Positions 1-14,298 of a stretch of DNA of 64,000 bases are shown here, piece after piece (position 1 is the stretch's first letter; the number at the start of each line of letters is the position of its first letter). The notes beneath the pieces are model-generated. The model did not search any database and was not told where the DNA came from. It was given only the letters and a program-made list of their open reading frames with translations. This DNA comes from Serilophus lunatus (Eukaryota > Chordata > Aves > Passeriformes > Eurylaimidae), in contig VXBA01000662.1 in NCBI GenBank assembly GCA_013399895.1, positions 62,001 through 126,000 of the forward strand, in the 5' to 3' direction. Made by a program: the position numbers and the translations under genes.

Positions 1-570
1 TTCTCAGCAGAGCCTCTTGCTCGCAAATTAACTTTTAGAAATTTGGCTTCTATATCTTCACTCTTTGCAATCACGTCCTGGTTGTTTGGCTATCCCAGCA
101 TTTCTCTGCCACACCCAATCCAGCCTTGTCATCACTGATTTTATTTTTCCGCTCCTACTCTCTTAGTAATGTCCTCCTCTCTTGCCTTGATTGGCCATAT
201 ACCATCCCTGGAGAAAGACATCAAAACTCTTTCAACTTTAAGTATAGATAAATATATAGAGAGAAATAAATAATTACACATAACAAATTCCAAATTTTCA
301 TCTTAAAATACATCTTTTATCCTTTGTGTCTTAAGTGTTTTTAATGTTATCAACAACTAAATTGCCCAGACACAGATTTTAGTTTATGATTCAGTTTATG
401 TTCTAGTTTATAACTATTTAATTTATGACTTTATGCACACTGATTTTTTCACTTAAGTTCTTTAAAATATCTTTTTCTTTTTTTAAAGTTACTGCAGATT
501 GGTAATGCTATAGATCACTTAGTATTAAAACATTCCATGCAGAGAGCTGCCATATCTAGTCATTTTTTAT

Positions 571-625
571 TTATTAAAACATAAGAAAACTTATTAACTT
601 ATTTACTTATTAAAACATAAGAAAA
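571..625 (+). repeat. Direct repeat of 19 bases, 36-base period
   Basis: TTATTAAAACATAAGAAAA occurs at 571-589 and again at 607-625. The AT-rich spacer also ends in similar TTA-rich sequence. It is a small local duplication. Confidence 0.8.
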
Positions 626-3600
626 GCATCAAGCACAAGAAAGTTTGGATCACATTAGCATATCAAAACGCTTTTTACCAATGTCTAGACAGCAGGGAGA
701 TCTTACAAACATCAGACCTTTTTAATGCACATTTACTAAATGTTTTTCACCAGTGCACTAAGCCACCCTAGCAAGTGGGTGGCTCACCCAAATGAATCTT
801 TTTACTGCTGTTCTGTCATAGACACAGCAAGACTAAAGCTTTTGAATGCAAAAAAAAGAAGAAAAGGCAATTAATTATATTGCATGTCCTAGTAAAGAAC
901 TTTGTCTAGCCAAAATAGGAGAACAGGAACCTCAATGTTATATAATTGATGTTATTAGCTGCAGCTGCTATCATACTTGGAGAAATCTCCAACTCAGAAA
1001 CAGTAGTGATGAAGTGCTCCAAGGTGAGTAATAATATGCTTGATATTAAGGGAGGGGGTACTGTAACAGTTTCTCAGAGAACTGCTAGGCAGAAAACACT
1101 GCGGGATACCAGAAGAAAAACACACCACATTTAAAGTGTTGTCTCCATTAAACTGAAATTGGGGGTGGGGAGAGTAAAGAGGAAATCCCTTGTATTTACC
1201 TAACCTACGTGAATGCTAATGCTCACATGTGTGTTGTAACAAGATTGGGGACTTTGAAAGCTCTAATCAGTAGATGCATGAGCAAATATTTATTCTGATC
1301 CATTCCAACTCTCTGTGGTTTATAAATCCCCAAGGAAAAAGAAAATCTGCAGAACAAACCCGTCTAGACCACAGATTTTGGCTACTTTATGCTAGCTAGA
1401 AAATTACAGGAAATAGGCCAACTCAAGGAGGGATTATTTTGTGGACTTTTTTGTTTGTTTTCTGAAGACCTGTGACTACCTGATACATGTGCACTTGTTT
1501 GGGTAGCTGAGGGGAATTCTTTTGAGCATTCTTTAAAACATAATCACTGCAATATAGAATTCCACATGCTTGATGTCTTGGTGAGGTGTTGATGTATATA
1601 ACCTTTCATACTCTTTCTGACCCATGCTTTTCATCTGAAGACATTAAAAAAACCCCAACTTCAACCCGAATAATAACATCTTTGTATTTCAAGAGCCTGA
1701 AGAGTTTCTAGCAACATTATTTTTCACCCCAGTACTCAAATGCATGGAAAGAATCACTCCATATCTTTCCATCGGAGGAAAATCTGAGCTGGAAAATATT
1801 TTAGATAGAAGGTTTATCTTACTGAGGATAGCATCCATTCAAAGTGTAAGAAGATCTTTCCATTCAGCATTAGAAAACTTTGTCTATGGGATTGAGACAA
1901 AAGTTTCTGCCTTCACCATGTGGAAAAAATCAATAGCTTAAGCAACCCTCCTTTAGGCTGAGCCAGAGAGAATCTCAGTGAAATGGAACTCAGCTTCTAG
2001 TGTAGGAACTACACTAGATAGGCTGAGAACTTAGAAGAATAATGATAAAAATAAAGTGTTTTCTAATAAAAATTTCCACTAGAAATGCTTTTCTAACAAT
2101 TATGCTCTTAATATTTTGGATTTTTGATTTTTTTTTCAATTCAGGAAAACAAAAAATGAACAGTAAGTATTTTTTTTAGTGGGAAGAAATATTTATATTC
2201 AAACACAAGATTTTAATATATATACAAAAAACAAGCTGATGCTTAACAACAACAAAAATGATACAAAAGTTTTTGAGTACATATTTCAACCATATATTTC
2301 TGGCTCAATTTTATCAAAAGTTTCTTTCCTCTGCCACTGTCTTTCTGCTATTCTTCAGCAGAGCAGCAGCTAGGATAGCTGACTTGCCTCCAGTGCATTG
2401 TTTATGACAGGACCTGTCCAAGTTGCATCTCACCCAAAATGGCAATGGGCATCGGCAGTGGTCAGATAACTGACAGATTGACTGACCTGCGATAAAGTTA
2501 TTATCATCCGTGAGTTACTACAGTCATATATTTGATTTGGCTCAGTGTGTCACAAACCAATCCTGTTTGAGTACTATGGATTATCAAGCGTAAAGATCAA
2601 GACCTTTGGACAGGTATCTGAAGCAGTAGGACTATTTATTTTTTTTTAAAAAATCAACTGTCCTCTGCACACAGAAGAAAGCATGACAGAATGTCTTCAG
2701 AGACATTCAAATGTGATCTCTGGCACGAGAGCTCCCCTTCTCCATCTCTGATTGCCTTCAAGAACACAGACTGCTGCTGCTCAGCACCTTCCAGGGAAAC
2801 AACCTTCTCATGGGCAATTGGATTATTTGAATGCTCTGCAAGTCAAACAACCTCCTTTTTGCTTTGCTCATTCAATACAAAGCTGCCAAGACCCTGCAGT
2901 AAGCCCCAGCTCAGCACACTGCCCTTCAGGCCATCATCACCATTTTCACTCCACAGTAGGGTTTGACCATTTGAATTCTATTGCAGTGTCTGCCATAGCC
3001 TATGGTCAATGGTCTTCTGTTACCTTTTAAAGCTCACTCCTACAAATTTTTGGATAAGATGCCGAGGAACAGAGTGAAGGTGGAGTCTCTTTTCACCTCT
3101 CTCATCTAGTATTTATATGCAGCAGCTTTACACTAATGTTTGTAAGGGATCTCCAAAAATCCTGAGATTTTACCACCCATCTCTCTTAAAATCCATTTTA
3201 AAAGTCACATTGCTTTCAGAATTGATGGAAATTGATGGAAATGTGGTGTATTTTCACTATGTCGTTCCTCAAACACTTGTATTTCTTGTACATGCAGCTT
3301 TTCAGACATAGAATTGTTTTTTCTTAAAGCCAAAAGTTCCTGAAAGGCTGCATGCTCTTAAATAACCAATACGAGCAGAATCAAAATTCTTTTGGACAGA
3401 CACATTACATTCAGAATACAGCAAATATTACTTCTATCCCTACCTTTCATTCCTTCGTGTCCAAGGAGACACAGCTTACAAGTTCAAAGCTACTAGCATT
3501 AAGCAACAGCAACAAACTGCTCCTCAGAATCCCTTTCCATTGCAGTCACCTTTGCTAAGAATGTTACAGTCTTGCTTGAATTCCACATTCTTAAACGCAG

Positions 3601-6180
3601 CTTCAATAGGGAATATTAATGAATAAGCAGTAATTTTTTAAATTTTTTTAATAATTTTTTTTCCTACTAGAAATACTTTACAAATTTTATGGACACATTA
3701 AGAGATGAAGGTCACAGGAACACACCTGGTGATCTTGAGATCCTGGGATTATGAAAGGGCTAGAAATAGAGCTTCCATTTCCAAAACACAGCACTTTCAA
3801 ATGGATGCTGGTTAAATCAGACTAGAATCAAAACACCACAAAGTGAATCAAAAATATTGAAATTATGTTTTGTCGAAGCAAAAGCTTTCATGCTAAGAGT
3901 ACGTAAAAACTCAAGATTGCAAGAAAACAGAAAACACTAAATGAAAATATACAAATGGCCTAATTCCACCTCAATTTATTGTGAAGTTGTATAACTGATT
4001 ATTTGTTTAATTAAATCAGCCTGCTCTTGAGAAATATTTCCATTCCAAACAAAACTGTATTTTTCAGCATAAAAAAAAAATTCTCTTCCAAAATACCCAG
4101 CCAATCCCCTCTGCAACCCTAGCTGTAGCAATGGGTGCTCCCTAAGGCTGCTGTCTCCACTGAGGAGAGTCCCACCCCCACAGGAGAGCAGATCAGCAAA
4201 GGTGCAGAGACCTGTAGAGGTCAGTTCCTCCAAAGCAGCGCCAATCTTTTACTCAAAAAGTTTCACAGCATTGGGCTGTACAGTGCTACCACTGTACTCT
4301 CCAGGCACTGATATTGCAACAGGTAGAAATATAATCACCACCACTAGGGCAGGCTAGACGTCTGTGTTGAGGTGCATAGAGTACCATGTGTATTTCTTAT
4401 GGATACACCCAAAAGAAGTTCTTTCCAGAGGCCTAGGTAGTGTTTTTCCGGCAATCTAAGCCCAGCTTCACAAACCCATAGGTGATAAGAGGATGGATCA
4501 CAGCATTCACATCATGTTGCATAAAACTGACCATAAGGAGGCCAGGGCAAGCTAAGGGAATGAGGTCAGGAAACTCGATTGGTTACATCAAAGGTTCTTG
4601 CTTACACTTTAGGCATTTCAAGTAATTCACAAAGAACTCAGCTGAGCTGAAACAGTTATCAGAAACACAGAAGGTTTTGTCTGTTTGGGCACGAACATTC
4701 AACCAGTACCATACCTAACACTCTAGAATTATTCGAAGCACTGTGTGAAAACAGTGCTCCAACTAAAAGCTCTGTAGGATAAGTTATTCAAATTATGTAA
4801 TAGCCACACCTTTCATAAAACTGTAATAGACAGATTAAGAGTCTCAAGAAACCCCGTTTGCATTCTTAAGCCACTGTTAAGAACTTTGTGAAAACCCCTT
4901 TCTCTCAAAGTTATTTTACCAACTGCAGTTTGCTCCTCCCCTCACCTCCAATAAATATCTTGGAAAGACCTCGGAAAGCCAGAACATAAATTGTTTTGCA
5001 GCTTCCCTCTCAATGCTCTTCTCTCAACACAATGAAATATTTTGCTGGCATGAGTAACAAATCTACATTATTAATACCAGTAGCATGCTGGAGAAACAAG
5101 GCAACTTAATGCTGGAAAATATTCTATTCAATTTTCCTCATTTCCCAATAAAATTGGCTGAACTTTATTTGGCTGTTCACCTCCAGCAACTCAAGACTGA
5201 TATCTGCTTTTTGGTCTATGTAGGTAATAGAAAGTTTCCATATATTTAGAGCTCATTTTGCATTCCTACCGATAGCAGAAAACTCTAACAAAATTACAGA
5301 AAATAGCATTCACATCACAAGGTACAAGGGTAAACATTTAGAAGTACTTGAAAACACATTATTAAATGCTGCATAATCTACTTAGCTCAAAATCTATTTC
5401 AACTCTTAAAAATCTACCCTCCACTGCTCATTTAGTATACATGTAAACTTTTATCTAGGTTACAAATGTAACAGTAAAAACTGTGTTTTCAGGCCATTTC
5501 CTAATTTTTCCTGTAGATTGTAACTGCGTTTTATCACCAGGAAAGAGCTCTGAAGCAGGTAGTATCATCAACTACTAGTGTGGGTGCATTAATAAAAGGA
5601 TGAAACTCTCCCTCTCCTTCAATCAGCATATGCCACAGCATAACCCCAGATGTGCTGCAGCTCTTACGTTTCTTTCTCCTGCCTACTGGCTGCATCTTTG
5701 CCAAGATGTGAAACATTGTGTGGATGTGGGTTTTGTAACCTCCAACAGTGTTGTTTCCTTTCAAGTGTATGATCCCTCACTCTCTCATACACACTCACTA
5801 AACCAACCGTAGTGGGATGAGGCGTAAATGCTTACATTCATGTTGCTAATGAGGGACTAGTAGTAGGTATTTCTATACAGATGTTCAAATTCACTATTTT
5901 CTTGTATGTTGAGTTTGTATCCACATCATAAATCTCTCAGGTCCTCCATATCAGTAGTTATTATCTAGGGAGGGACATGGCTCTGTATTCAGACCACACA
6001 AACAGTGCTAGATTAACACTAGCAACAGACACTTGCCTCCATCAGGAAGGAAGAAGCATCTCGTGGCAGACATACTGTATTCACATATCTCACCTCTCAA
6101 ATAAGAGATCAAGACAATTTTTAAAAAATTAAATTCATATGAAGTGAATTTTTCTTCCTTCTAGTTACATGGACCACAAC

Positions 6181-6235
6181 ATTTGCTTACTGCATTATCA
6201 GAGACCATATTTGCATACTGCATTGTCAGAGACCA
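6181..6235 (+). repeat. Tandem duplication, 28-base period
   Basis: A 27-base unit at 6181-6207 is repeated at 6209-6235 with two mismatches; both copies contain TACTGCATT and CAGAGACCA. It is a two-copy tandem duplication. Confidence 0.85.
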
Positions 6236-6446
6236 CTGGTGAGACACTGAGAGGAGATGATGTCTATCTCTCTCTCAAGCAGCCTGGAAAGTCAGAGAGG
6301 AAAAGAAGTTACTGGTTCCCTAATCATCCACAGTGCATTCTCCTGCTCCACCAGGAGAGTAGTGGCAAGGAATGAGAGTTTTGGAAACTTGAACTTCTTC
6401 TTCATGTTAGATTTAGCTTTGAATAGCTGGACAAGAAGAAAATGGG

Positions 6447-6485
6447 TTTTATTATGTTATACACATTTTTTATTATGTTATATAC
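6447..6485 (+). repeat. Tandem duplication, 21-base period
   Basis: TTTTATTATGTTATACAC at 6447-6464 is followed by TTTTATTATGTTATATAC at 6468-6485, one mismatch apart. It is a small duplication. Confidence 0.8.
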
Positions 6486-6814
6486 AAAACCAATTGAAAA
6501 GCACATCAAACAGAATTGGTAGAGCTGTGAAAAGTAGAAGTGAACATGTGAATTTTGGCCTCTTTTACATGTGGTTAAAGCTAATGAGAGGACTGATGCT
6601 AGAATCTGTTCACAGAAGTTTGACTCACCACATCAGTGTTCATGCAACCTCAGGGTGACTGGAAGGTGCTCATACTCTGCCAGCCCTGTGCAACTCTGTG
6701 GCTCTGTGAGTGCCAGAACACGGGCTGGTAGCACTGGCCCAGATCCCAGGGGGACAGAGCTTATCTTTTGACTGCAAGTTTTAAGCAAGCTAGACACATA
6801 TGACACGTTGGAGT

Positions 6815-6860
6815 TGAACGAGGTTAAGCCACTTGCCTAGACTTAGCCAACCATGCTTTG
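6815..6860 (-). repeat. Possible MIR-type SINE core fragment
   Basis: GAGGTTAAGCCACTTGCCTAG resembles the reverse complement of the conserved MIR core (a GAGGTTAAG-N-ACTTGCC pattern). The flanks are too diverged to extend it. Confidence 0.3.
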
Positions 6861-8847
6861 AAATAAAGTCATTTAAGACTGAGACTATTCAGTGCACAAT
6901 TTTCAAAGCTTTACGCTACTGTATTCAAAGAGTTGGCAGTGGAGAAAAAACAGAAAAGACAAATCCCCTTCCATAGGGCAGCTGAATCCGAGGTTTAGAT
7001 CTACAAATAGTTTAAATCCCCAGAAAGAGCTTCTAAATGCCTTCTAAGTACCACATTCTTTGTCTATTGAACCTTTTCCACCCCCGTCCCAGCTCAGATG
7101 AAACCTCAAGTTCCGATATAAACCCAACTCACCAGCTGCAAAAGCTTAAAAGAGATAAAAAAATTGCCCCTCGGGAAAAAAAAATACAAATCTCTTGCCA
7201 TTGGCTTACTTACGGATTCTGAAAATCCCTAATGGGTGCTGAGTGGGTTGTGGTCAGCAGTGTCTCCTGCACATACATGCTTTCTATGCAGTCCTCCAAG
7301 GAGAACAGTGGTTGTCTGCATCTGACTTCTGAACCACATTTTCATCCTTTTTTGCCTGCACCCAACCACAAAGAAAAAACAACGTCCATGCTGTGTATTT
7401 ATTCTTCTACCAACTTGAGAGCTGCTCTCCCACTTTTCCTCAGGACAGCTCCTCTGCTACAAAGCGAGATAAGATGGGAGGCCAACATCAGGACCACCAG
7501 CATATTTTAGCGGCTGTAAGCCAAATTAGCCCTTATAGGGACATGGATCTATTTCTGTTTGAAAAGGATTATACACTGAAACCACTTCTGACAGCCAAAG
7601 TTAAACTGCAAAGAGGAGACAAGGCTAGGGATGGGGCAGGGGGTGAAGCCCTTCCCAATGTATAGATCAAAGAAAGAGTTTATATTCTGTCATTGCTTGA
7701 AAGTACTGGAATTTGTGCCAGATTAGGTGTGGCTTTCAAAAAAAACCCAACAACATGGCTCTATGCTTTCTTTACATTCTCAAGGTCTCAGAAGTTAAAG
7801 GAAGCATCAGAAATAATGAGAAGCGGGTGATGCTGGTTTCTGTGGTTCAGCCAATTGCCCAATTTCCCCTGTCTCCCAAAGTAAATAAAAATAGACAACT
7901 CTAATGTTGGCAGTGAGGGGGAAATATCAACATCTTTCTTAGTCTTTTTGTTTCCTAAGAACAAATGTTCAATTAAAAGAAAATAAAATTCAAACTCAGA
8001 ATCTCAACAGAACTATTTGTTGCACTAAGTTCAGAGTGACAGATTGTGACACACTAGCTTAGGCTTCAGGACACTGAAAAAGTCTCCAAAATAAAGATTT
8101 GCAAGATTGACAATCCTATTTTAGAAACATTCCTTCATTAGGCCTTGCTGATCAGAATATTTCCTTTGACATTCAAGAAAAGCTGTGAGAGGGTCTCAAC
8201 AGATGATACATCTAAAACAACACTAATCATAAATTTTAAAACATTTAATTAATTGTGCTTCCTTTTACTAAATCATATAAAAAGTGACAAAGCAGTATAC
8301 ACCCATTTAACTCATCTTCCCACTGTTTTATACAGCCACAAACTCAATGCTGACATAATCTTTGCCTTTCTGAAATAAATGTGCCAGTACTCTAGGTTAA
8401 AAAAAAAAGGTTTCAATGAAGAATGTCACTAACATAAGAATTTGTTCCTCTTATGGTTTTATACTGCAGAGACTATCATATTCCTTTAAAATTATGACTA
8501 AGGCGAATTGTCCCCATGCCTCTCCAAAAAAGGCAGTATATGAAGCAGTTTCTTAGCCAGCCTTTTCTGAATTATTAAGACTCAACAATAAATGATAAAC
8601 TCCCACAAAAGTAACATTGCCTACAAGATAGAAGAAGACATCAATTTCTTTTAGTGGTATGTCTTAGACATTCGCCAATGCTAAAAGTCACCAAAGATAC
8701 TGTGTAGTATGTTGGAAAAGCACATGAAGGATTTTTATACTGTGGACATCAGGAGGGCACTCTGTCTGCTATTTTTTGCCACTAAAATTGCAATAACATG
8801 GGTAGAAATCTCCATCCTGCAGGGTAAGGCATTTGGGGACCTTGGGG

Positions 8848-8945
8848 TTTTTTTGTTTGGGACATTTTGTTGGATTTGGGGGAGTTTTTTGTTTGGTTTT
8901 ATGGGTTGTTTTTTTGTCTGTTTTGTTTGATAGGGTTTTTTTCAG
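8848..8945 (+). repeat. T/G-rich low-complexity tract
   Basis: These are about 100 bases of T runs with GGG and GTTTG interruptions and almost no A or C. It is simple sequence. Confidence 0.8.
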
Positions 8946-11044
8946 TTTCAGTATACAATAGGAGGAATGTAGGAGGTAGTCAGAAATGGTAAGTTCTTGG
9001 GGGTAAAGTTGCAGCTCCTTCTTGCTTGACTTAGATTGGACACTTTCTCTCCTCTCACAGCCCAAGACTGACATGTTTGTGTAACATAATTCATCTTGGC
9101 AACCTCTGAGGATGCAAGAGCACAGGCTGCCAGGACCACTCTGAGAAGAACAATAAGGTTTGAGAAAACTATGTTCTTCTGGTTTTGCTTCAGCTCTCCA
9201 TCACCAGCAATTACAGCACACTGTATTCCTTGAAATGGCTGAATATCAAGTCCCAATCACAGATATCCACAGGGTTGATTTTCTATTCTCAAGGACTTCA
9301 GTTTAAAATGTATTAAACATTAATCACTTGCAATGTTTTGAGCCACAGTCCTGACCTGACCCATTAAAACAGAGCAATCCCTATGGGTGAAAAGCGTGTA
9401 GTCTTTTTAACCTGACACTTCACACTTCAGCAGTAATGAGACTAAAACCCAAATGAAGTCATGTGTCGCTTTAACTGGAGATAAACAGAGCTAACTCTGC
9501 TTTACTTGATGACCTCCCATAGTGTGGGAAGGCTCAGCCAGAAATTTTTCACATACATATCTTAAGCATTGAAGCTCTTGTGACATTTTTCATTGTATAG
9601 TATTTTATGCTCTCATTTGAACCCTTTGATGATCCTCCCTGGGATTTTACTTTGCCTTAAATGGTTCCGCAAGTTCCTTTATGAAACAAAGACTTCTAAA
9701 CCTGCTGTTGATGCCATTTTTGTTTTCTTTCGTCATAATGAAGTCTCAAGTAATTGATTCATAGTCATTCTTGTTACATGAAAACTTCAGCATGACCCTC
9801 CCTGGGAAAGGTCTGATTTCATTCCAGAATATCTGATGCATATGCACAATTAAAATGCCATCTCTTTTGAACCATTTTAAACAGAGATAAGCTATGAGAA
9901 GAAAAGGAACCTGTGTAATGCAAAAAACTAAATAAATTAACATCTCAGTTTCTGAACTCTGTAAAGTTATCACAGGGAAACAGTTAAATTCAGTCTCCTT
10001 TTCAAGCTAACTACTGCCTAGATAATATCTCACCTGTGCTGAATGGATCCTGAGCCTTTCTCATACCTGTATATCAGTATATGATTTCATAATCCAAAAA
10101 CCAAGAGGTATGAACTACACATTGTTGCAGACATTAACAATGAACTCATTTATAGCAGTCCAGCACACCAGAGCCGAGTGAGTCAGCATTTGACAAAGGC
10201 CAGTTTGTTGTAAAGGAAAATATACATTTCTCCCTTCCTGCTTGCAAAGCAGGAAAATAATAGGGCACTTAATGCCACAGGTGGTTTAAGAAATACGAAG
10301 TTTTTTACAATCATCACAGAAACAAAAAAATAAAGAGAAGTCCTCAGTGACAGCTTCCCCTAACACAATCACCGTAGCATCCATGCTAGCCTACACAGAA
10401 GTGATGAAGGATGTAAAACCCAGCACAAGTAAGCTAGTTACTGAATTTCTGATCAATTAATGGAAAACAGTGAACATTGAAAAAAACCCAGTGCTTTTGG
10501 ATGATACAAATAGATTCATGTGGCATAACACAGTCTATGTTTGAAAAGTTTTCCACTGTGGTTTTTTTTCTTTCAAATGAAGCGAGCGAAGCAGATGTTC
10601 TGCTCTTCTCCTAGTATAGGGAGGAGTTTCAAGATGTTCAGTGGGTGACAAGAGACTCCCCTGTCCCAAACATCACCTGTTTTCCCAGGGTTTGGGGAAA
10701 ACAGTACCAATCCTCCCTTCATTATTCCAAAATGTTCTGTTCCTCATGTGACATCAGTAAAGCAGGCTTTGAATTGTCCAGGAGATTTTTAGACCAGCAA
10801 GACAGACCAAAAAAATGAGGAAGGCAAAAAAACTTTGCTGTGATGGAAAAAAGAACAATCTTTCAGATGAACGAATGAATCTTCCTCTATTGTTCTGTGA
10901 AATGCTCAGAAGACAGAGCAGTCAGCTCCCTGACCTGTTGGCAAACAAGAATGGCTTCCAGAAGCTGAACAGGAAAGCCAAAAGAGGGATGAGCCAAGAA
11001 CCACAGGTTCAAAGGGCAAGGTCCCTTATGTTTCTTAGGGGAGA

Positions 11045-11102
11045 TTACATGATTTACATAAGATCAGAAGGGAGCCAAAGTCTGAGCCACAATCCAAATT
11101 CA
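11045..11102. repeat. Weak MIR/L2-like fragment
   Basis: The order of TTACATGATTTACATAAGATC, GAGCCAAAGTCTGAGCC and AATCCAAATTCAGA loosely follows the MIR 5' half in reverse orientation (a TTAAGTGACTTGCCCAAGGTC, then GAGC, then GGGATTCGAACC pattern). The resemblance is low. Confidence 0.22.
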
Positions 11103-13773
11103 GATGTTTTCAGAAGACTCATTTTTTGACACAGTTTAGAGTGTTTCATCTTATCAGAAGAGAGCCTGGGAGTCTGCCTTGATGTTCCCAAATTAAAAAG
11201 TGCTCAACTAACCACATGCCCCACAATTCTCTTTTCCTCCTCCCTTCAGGGCTTTCAGGGACAAGTTTTTCCCAGGACCCTCAATCCCAGCCAGCAATAA
11301 ACAAAGCGAGAGTGGTACAAATCTACTGCTCCCTGGGAAAGTACAAAGTAACCAGCTATGGGGGGAGTCTGCAGCCCATGTCATGTCCCTAAACTTCTCC
11401 CAGCACTGGCCTAGAATTTGCATACTCAGGCTCTGTCATAAGCCTAAGCTCTTCATGCCAAAACGAGAAGACAGGTTGCAATAGACACTCACAGCTGCAG
11501 CAGCAGAGGGGACACCTCAACATCAGCATCTGGCACATCAGCACTGAAAACATAGTGTGAAGGAAGTCCTCCTCCTCCTGAAATGTGATCTTCACGTGTC
11601 CAAGCAGAGCCTGTGTGCTACAGCTCTATGGAGTAATGAGCATCCAGTCCTGGGGAACATAAAAGTCACCCATGTGCTGAGGCCTATTTGCCTTTTTACT
11701 ACCTTGATGTATTGAACACTGGAAAGATTTCTTTTTTTACTTGGGACTTTTTTTTTGTGTGGGAAGAGGAAAGAGTGCTTGTTCTTAGGAAAAAATGTGT
11801 AACAGATTTTTGATTTTAAAAGACTCTAGAGCACTTAATAAAGTGGAAAGTTAGTCTTTTTTCTGGGGAAAAACCCGACAACATTTACAGCCTTCACACA
11901 TCTATGCCAAAGCTTCTTCAGAAGTAAACTCCATGTCCATCAGACAAAGATTAGGATATTATAGGGCAGAGTGGGGCAAAGATCAGTCATTACATCTCTT
12001 GATTACTATTCAGCTAGTACAATTCAGTCTTTGCTAATAGCTTTTTTTAGAGGTCATGCCTGAGCACAGAAGAAGACACAAGTGTCATTCCCCAGCATGG
12101 CGCCAGGATGCAGGAGAGGAGGCGTGACCATGGTGTCTCTCCACATTCTCTCCTTCTCAGCCCGTAAAATACAACCTGCAAATGGAGACAACTTTACCCC
12201 ATTCAGTACTCATTCTCCCCCAGGTCTTGAAGATCCCCCCGCGCGAGTGGAAAAGCCCTCTGGAAGGTGCTCTTAACCATTACCAGAAATGGGAAGGTAC
12301 AGCTGATGTCTGAGGAGAGCACCGCATGAGATACGAGTAGATACCATGCCAGAAGCCCAGAGACAAGACCCAAAATTCTTGTCTCAAAGTGCTCTGCATG
12401 ACACATAAACACACTAAAAGCCACTTCAGCTCTCAGCTAGATCAAAAGCAAGACAAACATTTTGGCACAATAAAAGAGAATGCAAGCAAGGCTTTATCAT
12501 ATGATTCCAATCACAGACAAGAGGCCTTTCAGCCCTCCAGAGATTAGCTTGAATGAGCAGCATAGGTTTGGGGCAGCATAACTCTCCATTTCTTAGGAAG
12601 TTAATCTGTCTAATTTTGGAGGGGGTTGGCGAGGGGGCCCTCCTCCTCAGGAGATAAGCTGCTTTTATAGACTTGGCAATTCTTACAGCTGCCAGAGGTA
12701 TTAACAAGGCTGATACACACAGCATGATCCTCTCCACTTTCAGTAAATGCAAAGCTAGAGCTGCTGGCAGCCCACTTTACAGCCATCGTTTGACCGGCAA
12801 TGATCAGGTCACACCAGTGACAAACAGGTTCCCAAAGCATTACCAGATTGTTTGCATTAGTTTACAGGAGACTTCCATTTGTGGTTTTGTGGTGGAGTTT
12901 TCTTCTAATAGGAGGCAAGGAAAGTTTCAGCATTTCCCTCAAGGATAACTACATTTCTGACATGTTAATTGCTGCTCAGAAAGCCTGCAATTAGCCAAGC
13001 CTAACATCATTGCTCTTCATGTCTATCACTGAAATCATCATTTCAGACCAATTAAAGGAGTCCCTCACCCACCTGATGAATCGGGTCAGGCTCCTTTAAC
13101 ACAAAAACCCTTTTGTGGTGGATACAATTACTTTACAGACAATGCTGGCCCTTTCACCAGTTGGAACAAGGCTCTCTCTTGAATAAAATTTTACTGACAG
13201 AGAAGGTCTGCTTTCTGCCCCTGACAGAAGGTATATAAAACTAGTTTGAGAGCATCTTTGTATACCATTCATCCCACTTGCTGACTGGCTATCCTTTATA
13301 AGCAGAATCCTGCTTATGAACAAAATCCTCCAGTTTGTACTAGTATCTGAAAGGTTACTTACATGGGAACTTCCCCGTATTTTGTATCTTGCCATACTCC
13401 TGATAATTATCTTTTATTTACCAATGACTTAATATTTTAGTCACATCTTCATTATATGATCCCTGAACCACGAGGGTTAGAGACAGCAGCAACACACTGC
13501 TGAACACACCACCTTTCCATCCCTTGTCTGAACAAGAGTAACACCTCCTAACATAATTGTATCCCCAGGGGCTGACTCCTGGGCAAAAAGATTCCTAAAA
13601 AACCTGGATGACAACTTTATGGAACAGGTCCTAAGGCAGTCAACTCAGAAAGATACACTCCTTGATCTGCTGCTTGTTAACAGAGTGGATCTTGTGAGTG
13701 GAGATTGGTGGCCTTCTTGGCCACAGTGACCACAAAGTGATCAAGTTTAAAATCTCTGTTGACAAGAGGAAAA

Positions 13774-14298
13774 GTACCAGCGAAACTTCAACTCTGCACA
13801 AGAGGAGAGCAGAATTCAGGCTGCTTGGGGAACTAGTAAGCAAGGTCCCCATGGCAAATGTTTTTACAAGTACCGGTCACTTTTCAAACACCACCTCATA
13901 AAGGCACAGGAGCAGGCAATTCCCAAATGTCAAAAGTCAAACAGTCAAGGCAGAAGGCTGGATTGGTTGAACAGGAATCTTCTCTTGGAAATAAGGCAAA
14001 AAAAGGAAGGTGTACACTCAGTGAAAACAATGTCANGTACCAGCGAAACTTCAACTCTGCACAAGAGGAGAGCAGAATTCAGGCTGCTTGGGGAACTAGT
14101 AAGCAAGGTCCCCATGGCAAATGTTTTTACAAGTACCGGTCACTTTTCAAACACCACCTCATAAAGGCACAGGAGCAGGCAATTCCCAAATGTCAAAAGT
14201 CAAACAGTCAAGGCAGAAGGCTGGATTGGTTGAACAGGAATCTTCTCTTGGAAATAAGGCAAAAAAAGGAAGGTGTACACTCAGTGAAAACAATGTCA
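13774..14298 (+). repeat. Exact 262-base duplication around one N (likely assembly artefact)
   Basis: Bases 13774-14035 are repeated as 14037-14298 with no difference that I could find, and the only base between them is an N at 14036. An old CR1 copy would not carry a perfect tandem duplication bounded exactly by an unknown base. Two overlapping contig ends placed side by side with a minimum-size gap is the simplest reading. Confidence 0.85.

Larger units (their letters stand above)
1..13559. other. Intron segment, no gene recognised
   Basis: This is AT-rich unique sequence. It contains a spaced direct repeat (571/607), tandem duplications at 6181 and 6447, a T/G-rich tract at 8848-8945 and weak ancient-SINE resemblances near 6815 and 11045. 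All open frames are short and lack known motifs. Confidence 0.65.
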
